Source: Enterobacter cloacae
GTDB lineage: Bacteria; Pseudomonadota; Gammaproteobacteria; Enterobacterales; Enterobacteriaceae
Assembly (NCBI GenBank): GCA_014169315.1
Contig: AP022133.1
Coordinates: 1,612,001-1,676,000 of the forward strand
Direction of reading: 5' to 3'
Length of the DNA: 64,000 bases
Shown here: piece by piece, positions 53,843-61,170 of the stretch
How positions within the stretch are numbered: position 1 is the stretch's first letter
Layout of the letters: each line of letters opens with the position of its first letter
Position numbers and translations under genes: made by a program
Notes under the pieces: model-generated
What the model was told of the DNA's origin: nothing
Database searches by the model: none
The model's input: the letters and a program-made list of their open reading frames with translations, nothing else

Positions 53843-53907
53843 TATACATCCCTGCGATAGTTCGCAGGGATATTATTTTTTCATATGACTCCCTTCTTGT
53901 TATATTT

Positions 53908-53929
53908 CTGTAATATTCCTGTATGAGAC
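53908..53929 (+). promoter_or_regulatory. Candidate Pho box upstream of phoH
   Basis: CTGTAATATTC followed by CTGTATGAGAC form two 11-bp half-repeats similar to the PhoB consensus, 138 nt before the phoH start used here. The half-sites lack the usual TGTCA ending, so the call is tentative; phoH is PhoB-dependent in E. coli. Confidence 0.45.
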
Positions 53930-54066
53930 TGATTTCAACTGCAGGAGCGGTCTTAAAAGTTGCATTCAAGTAAAATAAATGTTGCATTTATGATAATTCT
54001 TGATGTACTTAATATAAGGCAGCGGTTGTTCCCGGCAGTGATGCTGAATCACTATGGAGATCGCGA

Positions 54067-55131
54067 ATGGTTGCGTCCTGTACTGGACAAGGTAAACATA
54101 ACAACCGCAGCACCCGGCGCGGAGGCTCAGACTCCGGCAGCGATTTCCTCACCACTAAATTCTCCCCCTCGACTCAAGAACCTCATTCTACCGACGTGCA
54201 AAATGGTGCGCGTAGCCGTTCTGTATCGTCATCCGGAAAAGCAAGCAATGGCTTACAAGGAAGCCAACCCTCAGATGTTCGTGCGCATAATCGTGCCGAA
54301 GCTGGCGCGTGTGATGAATACCAACAACTCAAGGTGCTATCCATGGGAAGACAAAAAGCAGTGATCAAAGCTCGTCGCGAAGCAAAACGTGTGCTGAGAC
54401 GGGATTCACGCAGCCATAAACAGCGTGAAGAAGAATCGGTCACCTCGCTTGTGCAGATGAGTGGCGTAGAAGCAATTGGCATGGCGCGGGACAGCCGTGA
54501 TACTTCTCCAGTTGTGGCACGCAATGAAGCTCAGGCGCACTACCTGAATGCTATCGAGAGTAAACAGCTCATCTTTGCAACCGGTGAAGCCGGATGCGGG
54601 AAAACCTGGATTAGTGCAGCCAAAGCGGCGGAGGCTCTGATCCATAAGGACGTGGACAGAATTATTGTCACCCGTCCGGTACTGCAAGCTGATGAAGATC
54701 TCGGCTTCTTGCCCGGAGACATTTCGGAGAAATTTGCCCCGTACTTCAGGCCCGTCTATGACGTGCTGGTGAAACGACTGGGGGCATCCTTCATGCAGTA
54801 CTGCCTGCGACCAGAGATTGGGAAGGTGGAAATCGCGCCGTTCGCTTATATGCGCGGACGTACATTTGAAAATGCGGTCGTCATTCTTGACGAGGCTCAG
54901 AACGTGACCGCAGCGCAAATGAAGATGTTTTTAACGCGCCTCGGGGAGAATGTGACTGTTATCGTCAATGGCGATATTACCCAATGCGACCTGCCATCCG
55001 GTGTGAAATCTGGGTTGAGCGACGCCATGTCACGTTTTGAGGAAGATGAGATGATTGGGGTGGTTCGCTTCACCAAAGAGGACTGCGTGCGCTCGGCACT
55101 CTGCCAGCGCACGTTGAAAGCGTACTACTGA
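54067..55131 (+). CDS. phoH: Phosphate-starvation-inducible ATPase PhoH
   Basis: A 354-aa protein, the same length as the annotated E. coli PhoH. The ATPase domain (about 130-354) has Walker A TGEAGCGKTW, then VTRPVLQADEDLGFLPGD and Walker B VVILDEAQNVT. The first 93 residues (STRRGGSDSGSDF..., RSRSVSSSGKASNGL) are low-complexity, and MGRQKAVIKARR at 54343 is a plausible shorter start. A PhoB-like box and long leader lie upstream. Function is RNA-linked ATPase/helicase activity of unclear role. A strong terminator follows. Confidence 0.92.
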   Translation: MVASCTGQGKHNNRSTRRGGSDSGSDFLTTKFSPSTQEPHSTDVQNGARSRSVSSSGKASNGLQGSQPSDVRAHNRAEAGACDEYQQLKVLSMGRQKAVIKARREAKRVLRRDSRSHKQREEESVTSLVQMSGVEAIGMARDSRDTSPVVARNEAQAHYLNAIESKQLIFATGEAGCGKTWISAAKAAEALIHKDVDRIIVTRPVLQADEDLGFLPGDISEKFAPYFRPVYDVLVKRLGASFMQYCLRPEIGKVEIAPFAYMRGRTFENAVVILDEAQNVTAAQMKMFLTRLGENVTVIVNGDITQCDLPSGVKSGLSDAMSRFEEDEMIGVVRFTKEDCVRSALCQRTLKAYY

Positions 55132-55150
55132 GTTTGCTGTTGTGTTCAAG

Positions 55151-55176
55151 GCCCGGGAAACCGGGCTTTGTTTTTT
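55151..55176 (+). terminator. Terminator of phoH
   Basis: GCCCGG GAAA CCGGGC followed by TTTGTTTTTT, about 20 nt after the stop codon. Confidence 0.92.
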
Positions 55177-55188
55177 GTGCTTTTTATT

Positions 55189-55266
55189 CCCTCTCCCCAG
55201 GGGCTGAGGGTTCCCCACAAATGAATGCGGGCAGTGCATAATTCCTTCGCCCCTTTGGGGAGAGGG
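55189..55266. repeat. Dispersed palindromic element (CCCTCTCCCC...GGGGAGAGGG)
   Basis: CCCTCTCCCC with adjacent GGGGC at 55189-55203 and its inverse GCCCC...GGGGAGAGGG ending at 55266 make a roughly 78-bp inverted-repeat unit like the small intergenic repeats common in enterobacteria. It may fold into a long RNA hairpin. Confidence 0.6.
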
Positions 55267-55309
55267 TTAGGGTGAGGGGCTTAGACCGCACTGAGCTGCA
55301 TAAAGCACC

Positions 55310-55720
55310 GGGGGGGATTGACTCGCTTCGCTCGCCGTTACTCGGCCCATCCACGGGCCTCGCCCCTTCGGGGCCAACGCAGGCGTTTTTGTGCGGGCAG
55401 ATTCCTCGCAGGCTCGTCATCTGTCCAACTGGCTGTCGCCAGTTGTCGAACCCCGGTCGGGTGTTCTCATCCCCCCCGCAGGCGTGCAACATGCGAAAAA
55501 AAAAGCCCGTACTTTCGTACGAGCTCTTTCTCGAATATGGCGGTGAGGGGGGGATTGACTCGCTTCGCTCGCCCTTCGGGCAGCCTGTTCGCTACGCTCT
55601 CAGTCTGTCCAACTGGCTATCGCCAGTTGTCGAACCCCGGTCGGGTGTTCTCATCCCCCCCGCAGGCGTGCAACATGCGAAAAAAAAGCCCGTACTTTCG
55701 TACGAGCTCTTTCTCGAATA
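55310..55720 (-). repeat. Tandem tRNA-3'-end repeats downstream of tRNA-Ser 1
   Basis: Downstream of the tRNA (leftwards) is a second copy of the tRNA's last 19 nt at 55538-55556, 183 bp from the tRNA 3' end, and a truncated further unit starting at 55310 (237 bp from the copy at 55538). Each full unit has the tRNA tail, a terminator hairpin (GCTCGTAC GAAA GTACGGGC then a long T-run), a GGGGTTCGA-containing stretch and a CAACTGGC/GCCAGTTG hairpin. Layout resembles the E. coli tyrT (rtT) repeats. Confidence 0.8.
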
Positions 55721-55808
55721 TGGCGGTGAGGGGGGGATTCGAACCCCCGATACGTTGCCGTATACACACTTTCCAGGCGTGCTCCTTCAGCCACTCGGAC
55801 ACCTCACC
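55721..55808 (-). tRNA. tRNA-Ser(GGA), copy 1
   Basis: An 88-nt class-II tRNA read on the minus strand, from GGTGAGGTGTCCGAGTGGC to the encoded CCA. The anticodon arm gives CCTGGAAAG with anticodon GGA; the long variable arm and GGTTCGAATCC T-arm are intact. It matches the E. coli serW/serX tRNA as I recall. A promoter of stable-RNA type lies upstream at 55851-55879. Confidence 0.95.
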
Positions 55809-55850
55809 ATATTGTTTGCTGCCTGACCGCTTGGGGGGCAACGGGGCGCT

Positions 55851-55879
55851 ACTATAGGGAGTTGCGCTAAAACGGTCAA
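55851..55879 (-). promoter_or_regulatory. Promoter of tRNA-Ser copy 1
   Basis: On the minus strand TTGACC, a 17-bp spacer and TATAGT, followed by a GC-rich discriminator (AGCGCCCC) typical of stringently controlled stable-RNA promoters. Confidence 0.85.
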
Positions 55880-55954
55880 GCAGATTTTCTGCTTTAGTGC
55901 TTGTTCGGTTAAGCAATAATCAGCTCCACGGCTTTTACACCGTGGAGAAGGCGA

Positions 55955-56632
55955 TTAACGCTGTGAATCGAGCACTTCGCTATTTTTTACGACCTCTTGC
56001 GCTTTACCATAGCTTTCGATCAGCAACTGATAGGCAGGGAAGATATGGGTATAAACCTCAGCCCACTGCGCAGCATCTTCCCGATTCCATGTGCGCTGGA
56101 TCTCGGAGGCAACAGCCGCAGTATCCATCGGTACAACGCCTGCCTGTACCACGCGTGCCAGCGTGATCTCCTGCGCCATTTTGCTGTAGGTTCCGGAGGC
56201 ATCAATGACCGCAAACACTTTATAACCGTCTGCTACCGCGCTGATCGACGGGAAGGCCATGCAGACACTGGTAATGGTTCCGGCAATAATCAGCGTGTTA
56301 CGCCCGGTAGCTTTCACTGCCGCAACGAATTCCGGGTTGTCCCAGGCGTTGATCTCGCCTTTACGTGCAACATACTGTGCATGCGGCGCGTTGGCATGGA
56401 TCTCCGGGATGAGCGGGCCGTTCGGCCCTTGCGGAACAGACGCCGTGGTAATGACCGGAATGTTTGCCAGAGTGGCAATTTTCGCCAGTGCCGCCGCACG
56501 GGCACGCAACTCCGGCATTGGCATATCACCGACGGTCTGGAACAGCCCGCTCTGGTGGTCGATAAGCAGCATGACCGCATCATTGACATCAATAACCGGA
56601 CGTGCGCCGTTGAAGTTAGCAGGGGTAGACAT
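55955..56632 (-). CDS. Isochorismatase-family cysteine hydrolase (YcaC-like)
   Basis: A 225-aa hydrolase of the isochorismatase superfamily, most like the octameric YcaC. The catalytic triad can be placed: Asp in VMLLIDHQSGLF (about 26), Lys in ARKGEINAW and Cys in TITSVCMAFPSISA (about 123). The substrate of YcaC-type enzymes is not known. Downstream of a pirin gene on the same strand (20-nt gap), so probably one operon; a LysR gene is divergent from the pair. Confidence 0.85.
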   Translation of the reverse strand: MSTPANFNGARPVIDVNDAVMLLIDHQSGLFQTVGDMPMPELRARAAALAKIATLANIPVITTASVPQGPNGPLIPEIHANAPHAQYVARKGEINAWDNPEFVAAVKATGRNTLIIAGTITSVCMAFPSISAVADGYKVFAVIDASGTYSKMAQEITLARVVQAGVVPMDTAAVASEIQRTWNREDAAQWAEVYTHIFPAYQLLIESYGKAQEVVKNSEVLDSQR

Positions 56633-56652
56633 AATCCTCTCCTTTATTACGC

Positions 56653-57513
56653 TCAGATCTGGCCGAAGCGGCCGGAATTGAAATCGCGAATAGCTTCAGC
56701 GATTTCGGTTTTACTGTTCATCACAAACGGGCCGTAGCCCACGACAGGTTCATTTAACGGTTCCCCGGCCATCAGCAGGACTTTGGCATCGCGGCTGGCT
56801 TCCAGATGTAGTTTGTTACCCTCCTGGCTCATGACGACCAGTTGGGCTTCACCCGCCTGGGCTGTGCCGTTTACCGTGATGGTACCTTCCAGCACAACCA
56901 GCGCGGTGCTCCATCTTTCGGGCTGACTGAGCGTAAGATGGCTTCCCTGATTCAGGGTGACATCCCAGACATTCAGCGGTGAGTAGGTATGCGCAGGGCC
57001 TGTCACCTCGCCGTAGCGACCCGCGATAACCCTCAGCGAGCCGCTGTTGTCCGGCAGTGTCACTACCGGGATCTCACCTTTCGTGATGCTCTGATAGCCC
57101 GGAGCCGCCATTTTGTTTTTTGCAGGCAGGTTGACCCACAGCTGCATCATTTTTAGTTCTCCTCCCTGGCGCGAGAACGCGCTGGAGTGGAACTCTTCGT
57201 GCAAAATGCCCGCACCTGCCGTCATCCACTGAACGTCGCCAGGGCCAATTACACCGCCTTTGCCCGTCGAGTCGCGATGCTCTACTTCACCGGAGTAAAC
57301 GATGGTGACCGTTTCAAAACCACGATGGGGGTGCTCGCCCACGCCGCGTTTTGCGCCATCGGCCGGGAAGGTATAGGGGCCTGCGTAGTCCAGCAGTAAG
57401 AATGGGCTGAGCGGTTCACCGTGAGTCTGATAAGAAAACATCGAACGTACCGGGAAACCATCGCCAACCCAGTGCTGACGGGGAGCGGTATAAACACCTG
57501 TTACGTTTTTCAT
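56653..57513 (-). CDS. Pirin-family bicupin protein (quercetinase-like)
   Basis: A 286-aa pirin with two cupin halves. Metal ligands are in GEHPHRGFETVTIVY (His-x-His) and GAGILHEEF (His and Glu) in the N-terminal cupin. Bacterial pirins such as YhhW have quercetin 2,3-dioxygenase activity in vitro. ATG 57513 with AGGAG upstream was chosen; the longer frame upstream is intergenic. It heads the pirin-isochorismatase unit, divergent from a LysR regulator that probably controls it. Confidence 0.87.
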   Translation of the reverse strand: MKNVTGVYTAPRQHWVGDGFPVRSMFSYQTHGEPLSPFLLLDYAGPYTFPADGAKRGVGEHPHRGFETVTIVYSGEVEHRDSTGKGGVIGPGDVQWMTAGAGILHEEFHSSAFSRQGGELKMMQLWVNLPAKNKMAAPGYQSITKGEIPVVTLPDNSGSLRVIAGRYGEVTGPAHTYSPLNVWDVTLNQGSHLTLSQPERWSTALVVLEGTITVNGTAQAGEAQLVVMSQEGNKLHLEASRDAKVLLMAGEPLNEPVVGYGPFVMNSKTEIAEAIRDFNSGRFGQI

Positions 57514-57622
57514 GATTAACTCCTGATGTTCTGTTGATGTAATTAGCTTATATTCAGAGTTAATATCCCGGTAGATAGTGAAAATGGCATTCACTGTTCT
57601 GAAAATAGAACGATGGGGGTTT

Positions 57623-58528
57623 ATGCAGGATCTCAATGACTTCGTCTGGTTCGTTAAAGTGGTCGACTACGGCGGTTTTGCGGCGGCGGGGCGGGCACTC
57701 GATCTGCCCAAGTCCAGGCTGAGCCGCCGGATTGCGCAGCTGGAGGAGCGGCTCGGTGTGCGTTTAATACAGCGCACGACCCGGCAGTTCACGGTGACAG
57801 AGGTTGGGCAAACCTTCTATCAGCACTGCAAAGCCATGATGGTGGAAGCGGAAGCCGCAGAGGAGGCCGTTGCGGCGCTACAGGCTGAACCGCGCGGTAT
57901 TGTCAGACTCACCTGTCCGGTAACGCTGTTACACGTGCATATTGGGCCAATGCTGGCACGATTTATGGCGCGTTATCCTGGTATTAATCTTCAGCTTGAG
58001 GCGACAAATCGGCGTGTTGATCTCGTCAGTGAAGGGATTGATGTGGCGATACGCGTTCGCCCACGCCCGTTTGATGACAGCGATCTGGTATTGCGGGTGT
58101 TGGCTGACAGGGGGCATTGTCTTGTCGCGGGGCCACAGCTGATCCAACAGCAGGGGATGCCCGAAATGCCGTCTGAACTTAGTGCCTGGCCGGGTCTCAG
58201 TATGGGAGAAGGGAAACAGGTGCATAAGTGGGAACTCACCGGGCCAGAGGGCGCAAGAGCGGAAATCCATTATGTGCCTCGCCTCATTACCACCGACATG
58301 CTGGCGCTGCGGGAGGCGGCGGTGGCGGGCGTGGGGGTAGTGCAGTTGCCCATTTTGATGGTGAAAGATCAGCTTGCCACAGGGGAACTGGTACGGGTAC
58401 TTGAGGCGTGGGAGCCAAGACGGGAGGTGATCCATGCGGTATATCCGTCCCGGCGCGGTTTGCTGCCGTCGGTCAGGGCGCTGGTGGATTTTCTCACTGA
58501 AGAGTATGCGCGGATGGTGGAAGACTGA
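57623..58528 (+). CDS. LysR-family regulator
   Basis: A 301-aa LysR regulator. The helix-turn-helix is LNDFVWFVKVVDYGGFAAAGRAL plus DLPKSRLSRRIAQLEERLGV; the effector domain starts near residue 90. ATG 57623 begins MQDLNDF and has GGGGG upstream; an earlier in-frame ATG at 57578 would add a non-homologous tail. Divergent from the pirin operon, its likely target; the dlt operon lies downstream on the same strand but after a 258-bp gap. Confidence 0.85.
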   Translation: MQDLNDFVWFVKVVDYGGFAAAGRALDLPKSRLSRRIAQLEERLGVRLIQRTTRQFTVTEVGQTFYQHCKAMMVEAEAAEEAVAALQAEPRGIVRLTCPVTLLHVHIGPMLARFMARYPGINLQLEATNRRVDLVSEGIDVAIRVRPRPFDDSDLVLRVLADRGHCLVAGPQLIQQQGMPEMPSELSAWPGLSMGEGKQVHKWELTGPEGARAEIHYVPRLITTDMLALREAAVAGVGVVQLPILMVKDQLATGELVRVLEAWEPRREVIHAVYPSRRGLLPSVRALVDFLTEEYARMVED

Positions 58529-58786
58529 TGCTTTTTGTCCGGCGACCCGACCGGTGACACAACGTCCTTCTGGCGACTTTATTTTTATGTACAGTGTTCA
58601 CGCGGACACTGTACATACCGTTACACAGCAACGCTCATCTTTTTATATACACCTGGTATAGAATGTCGCAAAAGATAAGTCTCAAATTCAACCGAAAAAC
58701 ACGCGGCTATTTGTTGTGTCAGTGTTAGAAAAATGAGTGTCATAAATTTTAAATAAATGAATACTATGTAGTCTTACCTACTTATA
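58529..58786. other. Intergenic region upstream of the dlt operon
   Basis: About 260 AT-rich bases that should hold the dlt promoter. A TATAAT word sits at 58782-58787, right at the dltD start codon, and no clear ribosome-binding site precedes that ATG, so the true transcription start or the true start codon may differ from what is given. CACGCGGACACTGTACATAC near 58600 could be a regulator site but has no known match. Confidence 0.5.
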
Positions 58787-59923
58787 ATGAAAATCAAAAA
58801 TACGCTTTGTTTACATATCCTGATGGCTACTCTGGCTGTCTTGTTTCTCTGTGTTCACCCGTTGGTGACAAGCTTTGATCCACCGCTTGAGTTCCAGCCG
58901 CTGATTAAATCGATGGATGGGACACCAAAAGAACAAGCGGAAAGAATAGCCACGATTTCTCATGCGTTAAAAGGGAATTCGATTTTCTTCATCGGGGCAT
59001 CTGAAGTGGCTACCTCTGAAGAAGAACATTACGCTGTATATAATTACTTTAATAAGCAATTGCACAAACCTGTAGTGGCGTATGGTGATAGTTTTGTCGA
59101 TGACACGACACAATTTTTACTGTTTTCACGCTTTAAGGATGACCTTAACGCAAACAGTAAAGTTGTTTTACTTCTGGCTCCTGACAGCTTTTATTCGAAA
59201 GGTCTGCCACCAGCAATTTTTGCCGATAATTTCCCGGGGTCTATTTTCAATCCGCTGATGAAAGATCCGCAGGCACGTCCTTTGCTGACTCATTATTTAC
59301 AGCATATTGATGCGAAGGATATAAGCCATTTAACGTTTGGCCAAATGGCTGTGTATGGCTGGCATCCGGATCTCATCTGGGAAGAGGTGAGCGATCAGTT
59401 CGCCAACTTCTGTACGATGATTAAAAACGACTGGCTGGCCATGCTCAATATTGAACCACAGACGGTACAACCGTGGCCGCAGCAGTCGACAACCCCTGTT
59501 GTTCCTGACTGGAATAAAGAGCTGGCTCATGCGCGAGAGTTGAATAAAAAACGCCAGCAGAGCGCGGCTACAATGTGGATGGATAAGTCTGTTTATGAAC
59601 CGGGGGACAAGCCGGAACAGTGGGATGACACACCTGTGGTGCCCGAACAGATTGCGTCGTTAAAGAAAACTATCCAGCTTCTGAAACAACGCCATGTACA
59701 GGTGATTGCTATCGTCGACCCTGTTAACCCCTGGGCGCTCTACAACACCAACACATTCCGGCCGGTTGATAAGCAAATTCAAACCATTCTGGAAGAGAAC
59801 CAGGTTCCCTATTTAGATATGTACGCTATGCCGTATGAGAACGGCTGGAACTGGGATCGCCTGCATCCTTCTGAACTGGCATGGGTTCCTATGATTCGCT
59901 TTATTGCAGAGAGCTTTAAATGA
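58787..59923 (+). CDS. dltD: DltD-like membrane-anchored thioesterase/acyltransferase
   Basis: A 378-aa SGNH-type protein with one N-terminal signal anchor (about 6-25) and the rest in the periplasm. The catalytic residues of DltD are in place: Ser72 in FFIGASEVAT, and Asp357/His360 in WDRLHPSELAW near the C-terminus. In Gram-positive bacteria DltD takes the D-alanyl group from the membrane carrier and puts it on teichoic acid. Here it comes first, not last, in the operon. It is followed without a gap (ATGA overlap) by dltX. Start site support is weak (see the intergenic note). Confidence 0.85.
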   Translation: MKIKNTLCLHILMATLAVLFLCVHPLVTSFDPPLEFQPLIKSMDGTPKEQAERIATISHALKGNSIFFIGASEVATSEEEHYAVYNYFNKQLHKPVVAYGDSFVDDTTQFLLFSRFKDDLNANSKVVLLLAPDSFYSKGLPPAIFADNFPGSIFNPLMKDPQARPLLTHYLQHIDAKDISHLTFGQMAVYGWHPDLIWEEVSDQFANFCTMIKNDWLAMLNIEPQTVQPWPQQSTTPVVPDWNKELAHARELNKKRQQSAATMWMDKSVYEPGDKPEQWDDTPVVPEQIASLKKTIQLLKQRHVQVIAIVDPVNPWALYNTNTFRPVDKQIQTILEENQVPYLDMYAMPYENGWNWDRLHPSELAWVPMIRFIAESFK

Positions 59924-60042
59924 TGAAAACCGCGATTCGTCTTTTTTTCCTTTATCTCCTGCTGGCAATCACCGTCGTTGCGTGGACCTCTGTCGATGAC
60001 AGCATGAGTTTACAGCTGCATTTTGAATATCAAAAGTTCTGA
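59920..60042 (+). CDS. dltX: DltX-like 40-aa membrane peptide with C-terminal FxYxxF
   Basis: A 40-residue peptide, too short to be found by usual ORF length cut-offs, lying between dltD and dltB. It has one transmembrane helix (LFFLYLLLAITVVAW) and a periplasmic tail that ends HFEYQKF. The last six residues FEYQKF match the FxYxxF C-terminal motif of Gram-positive DltX, whose tyrosine is the proposed acceptor carrying D-Ala across the membrane for DltD. The ATG overlaps the dltD stop (ATGA) and dltB starts 6 nt after its stop, so it is fully embedded in the operon. Confidence 0.85.
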   Translation: MMKTAIRLFFLYLLLAITVVAWTSVDDSMSLQLHFEYQKF

Positions 60043-60048
60043 GGTTGA

Positions 60049-61170
60049 ATGATGTACAGCTCAGGAATGTTTTTTTTCTATTTGTTTTCATCAGCCCTGG
60101 TGTTTGCGCTGGTTAATCGCCTGTTGCATCGTCGACTGACGTATTTATCTGCCTTTTCAGTGCTGTCAGCATTAGGATGGGGGTATATTTTCCAGGGTGA
60201 TTATATTGTCCCGGTTGCCGTTTTTTTAGTTTTTTATGTTCTCGTTACATTAAAAGAGAAGGGGTGGTTAAAAACCTGGCAAGCGGTCTCCTTAACGTTG
60301 CTGCCATTGTTTTTGGTGAAATTACACTTAAATAACCACTGGGGAATGATCGGCCTCTCTTTCATGACGTTCCGCGCGATTGATGTATTGCTTTATCGCA
60401 GTAAAAAAGATGGTCGGAATTTCCTGCACTATTTCTGCTATCTCTTTATGCCCTTTGTTATTCTGGCCGGCCCAATGTACCGCTGGCGGACATGGATTAG
60501 CGATGTGAGTAAGCCTGTCTTCGCGATTACCCGCGAGCAGTTTTTAGTGGCGTTAGAGCAAATAGTTACCGGTATCGTCCAGAAGTTCTTGTTCGCTATG
60601 CTGGTCGACACGCTGGTTGTGCAGCGGTGGAGCCATGAGCCGTTCTCGCTGACCGTAGGTGTGGTGATGTCGATTGCCTATAGCGCCTATCTCTACTTTG
60701 ATTTTGCTGGTTACAGCAATATGGCTATTGGGGCCGGTCGCTTATTTGGACTGAATATTCCGGCGAACTTCAATATTCCCATCCTTGCGAAAAACCCGCA
60801 GGATTTCTGGCGTCGCTTCCACATTAGCCTTTCTGAATGGCTGCGCGATGTGGTCTTTATGCCAATTTATATGAACTTGATGAAGTTCAACTTTTTCCGC
60901 CAGAACAAAACGCTGGCGCAGAATATCGGTATTTTTTGCACCCTGTTCTGTATGGGAGCGTGGAACGGACTCGAACGCCATTATGTCATCAGTGGCGCAC
61001 TCTTTGGCGCTATTTCTGTTGTTCACAACATGCTGCTGTGGTTAGCCAAACGTAACCCGACGTTGCACAACGGGTTACAGCATCCGGTTATTGCATTTTT
61101 GGGGCGAATTCTGACGCTGGGAAGCGCCGCAGCCTCCCTTTACATCTTTAGTGGAATGTCACCTCTATGA
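60049..61170 (+). CDS. dltB: DltB-like MBOAT acyltransferase
   Basis: A 373-aa multi-spanning MBOAT with the DltB pattern YFDFAGYSNMAIGAGRLFG, then DFWRRFHISLSEWLRDVVF. The first conserved His (His258, in RFHISLS) is present. The second, catalytic His of the usual WHG motif is replaced by Asn306 in MGAWNGLERHY; His311 lies close by. It would move the aminoacyl group from DltC-phosphopantetheine onto DltX. GAGG precedes ATG 60049; the gene overlaps dltA by 4 nt. Confidence 0.87.
   Translation: MMYSSGMFFFYLFSSALVFALVNRLLHRRLTYLSAFSVLSALGWGYIFQGDYIVPVAVFLVFYVLVTLKEKGWLKTWQAVSLTLLPLFLVKLHLNNHWGMIGLSFMTFRAIDVLLYRSKKDGRNFLHYFCYLFMPFVILAGPMYRWRTWISDVSKPVFAITREQFLVALEQIVTGIVQKFLFAMLVDTLVVQRWSHEPFSLTVGVVMSIAYSAYLYFDFAGYSNMAIGAGRLFGLNIPANFNIPILAKNPQDFWRRFHISLSEWLRDVVFMPIYMNLMKFNFFRQNKTLAQNIGIFCTLFCMGAWNGLERHYVISGALFGAISVVHNMLLWLAKRNPTLHNGLQHPVIAFLGRILTLGSAAASLYIFSGMSPL

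Noticed and set aside
55272..55857. Open frames of about 180 codons through the tRNA-Ser repeat array
   Set aside because: They run through the tRNA, terminator hairpins and palindromes and have no start signal; the apparent peptide repeats (MRKKSPYFRTSSF-type) come from the DNA repeats. A Tpr-like peptide as proposed for tyrT cannot be excluded but has no support.
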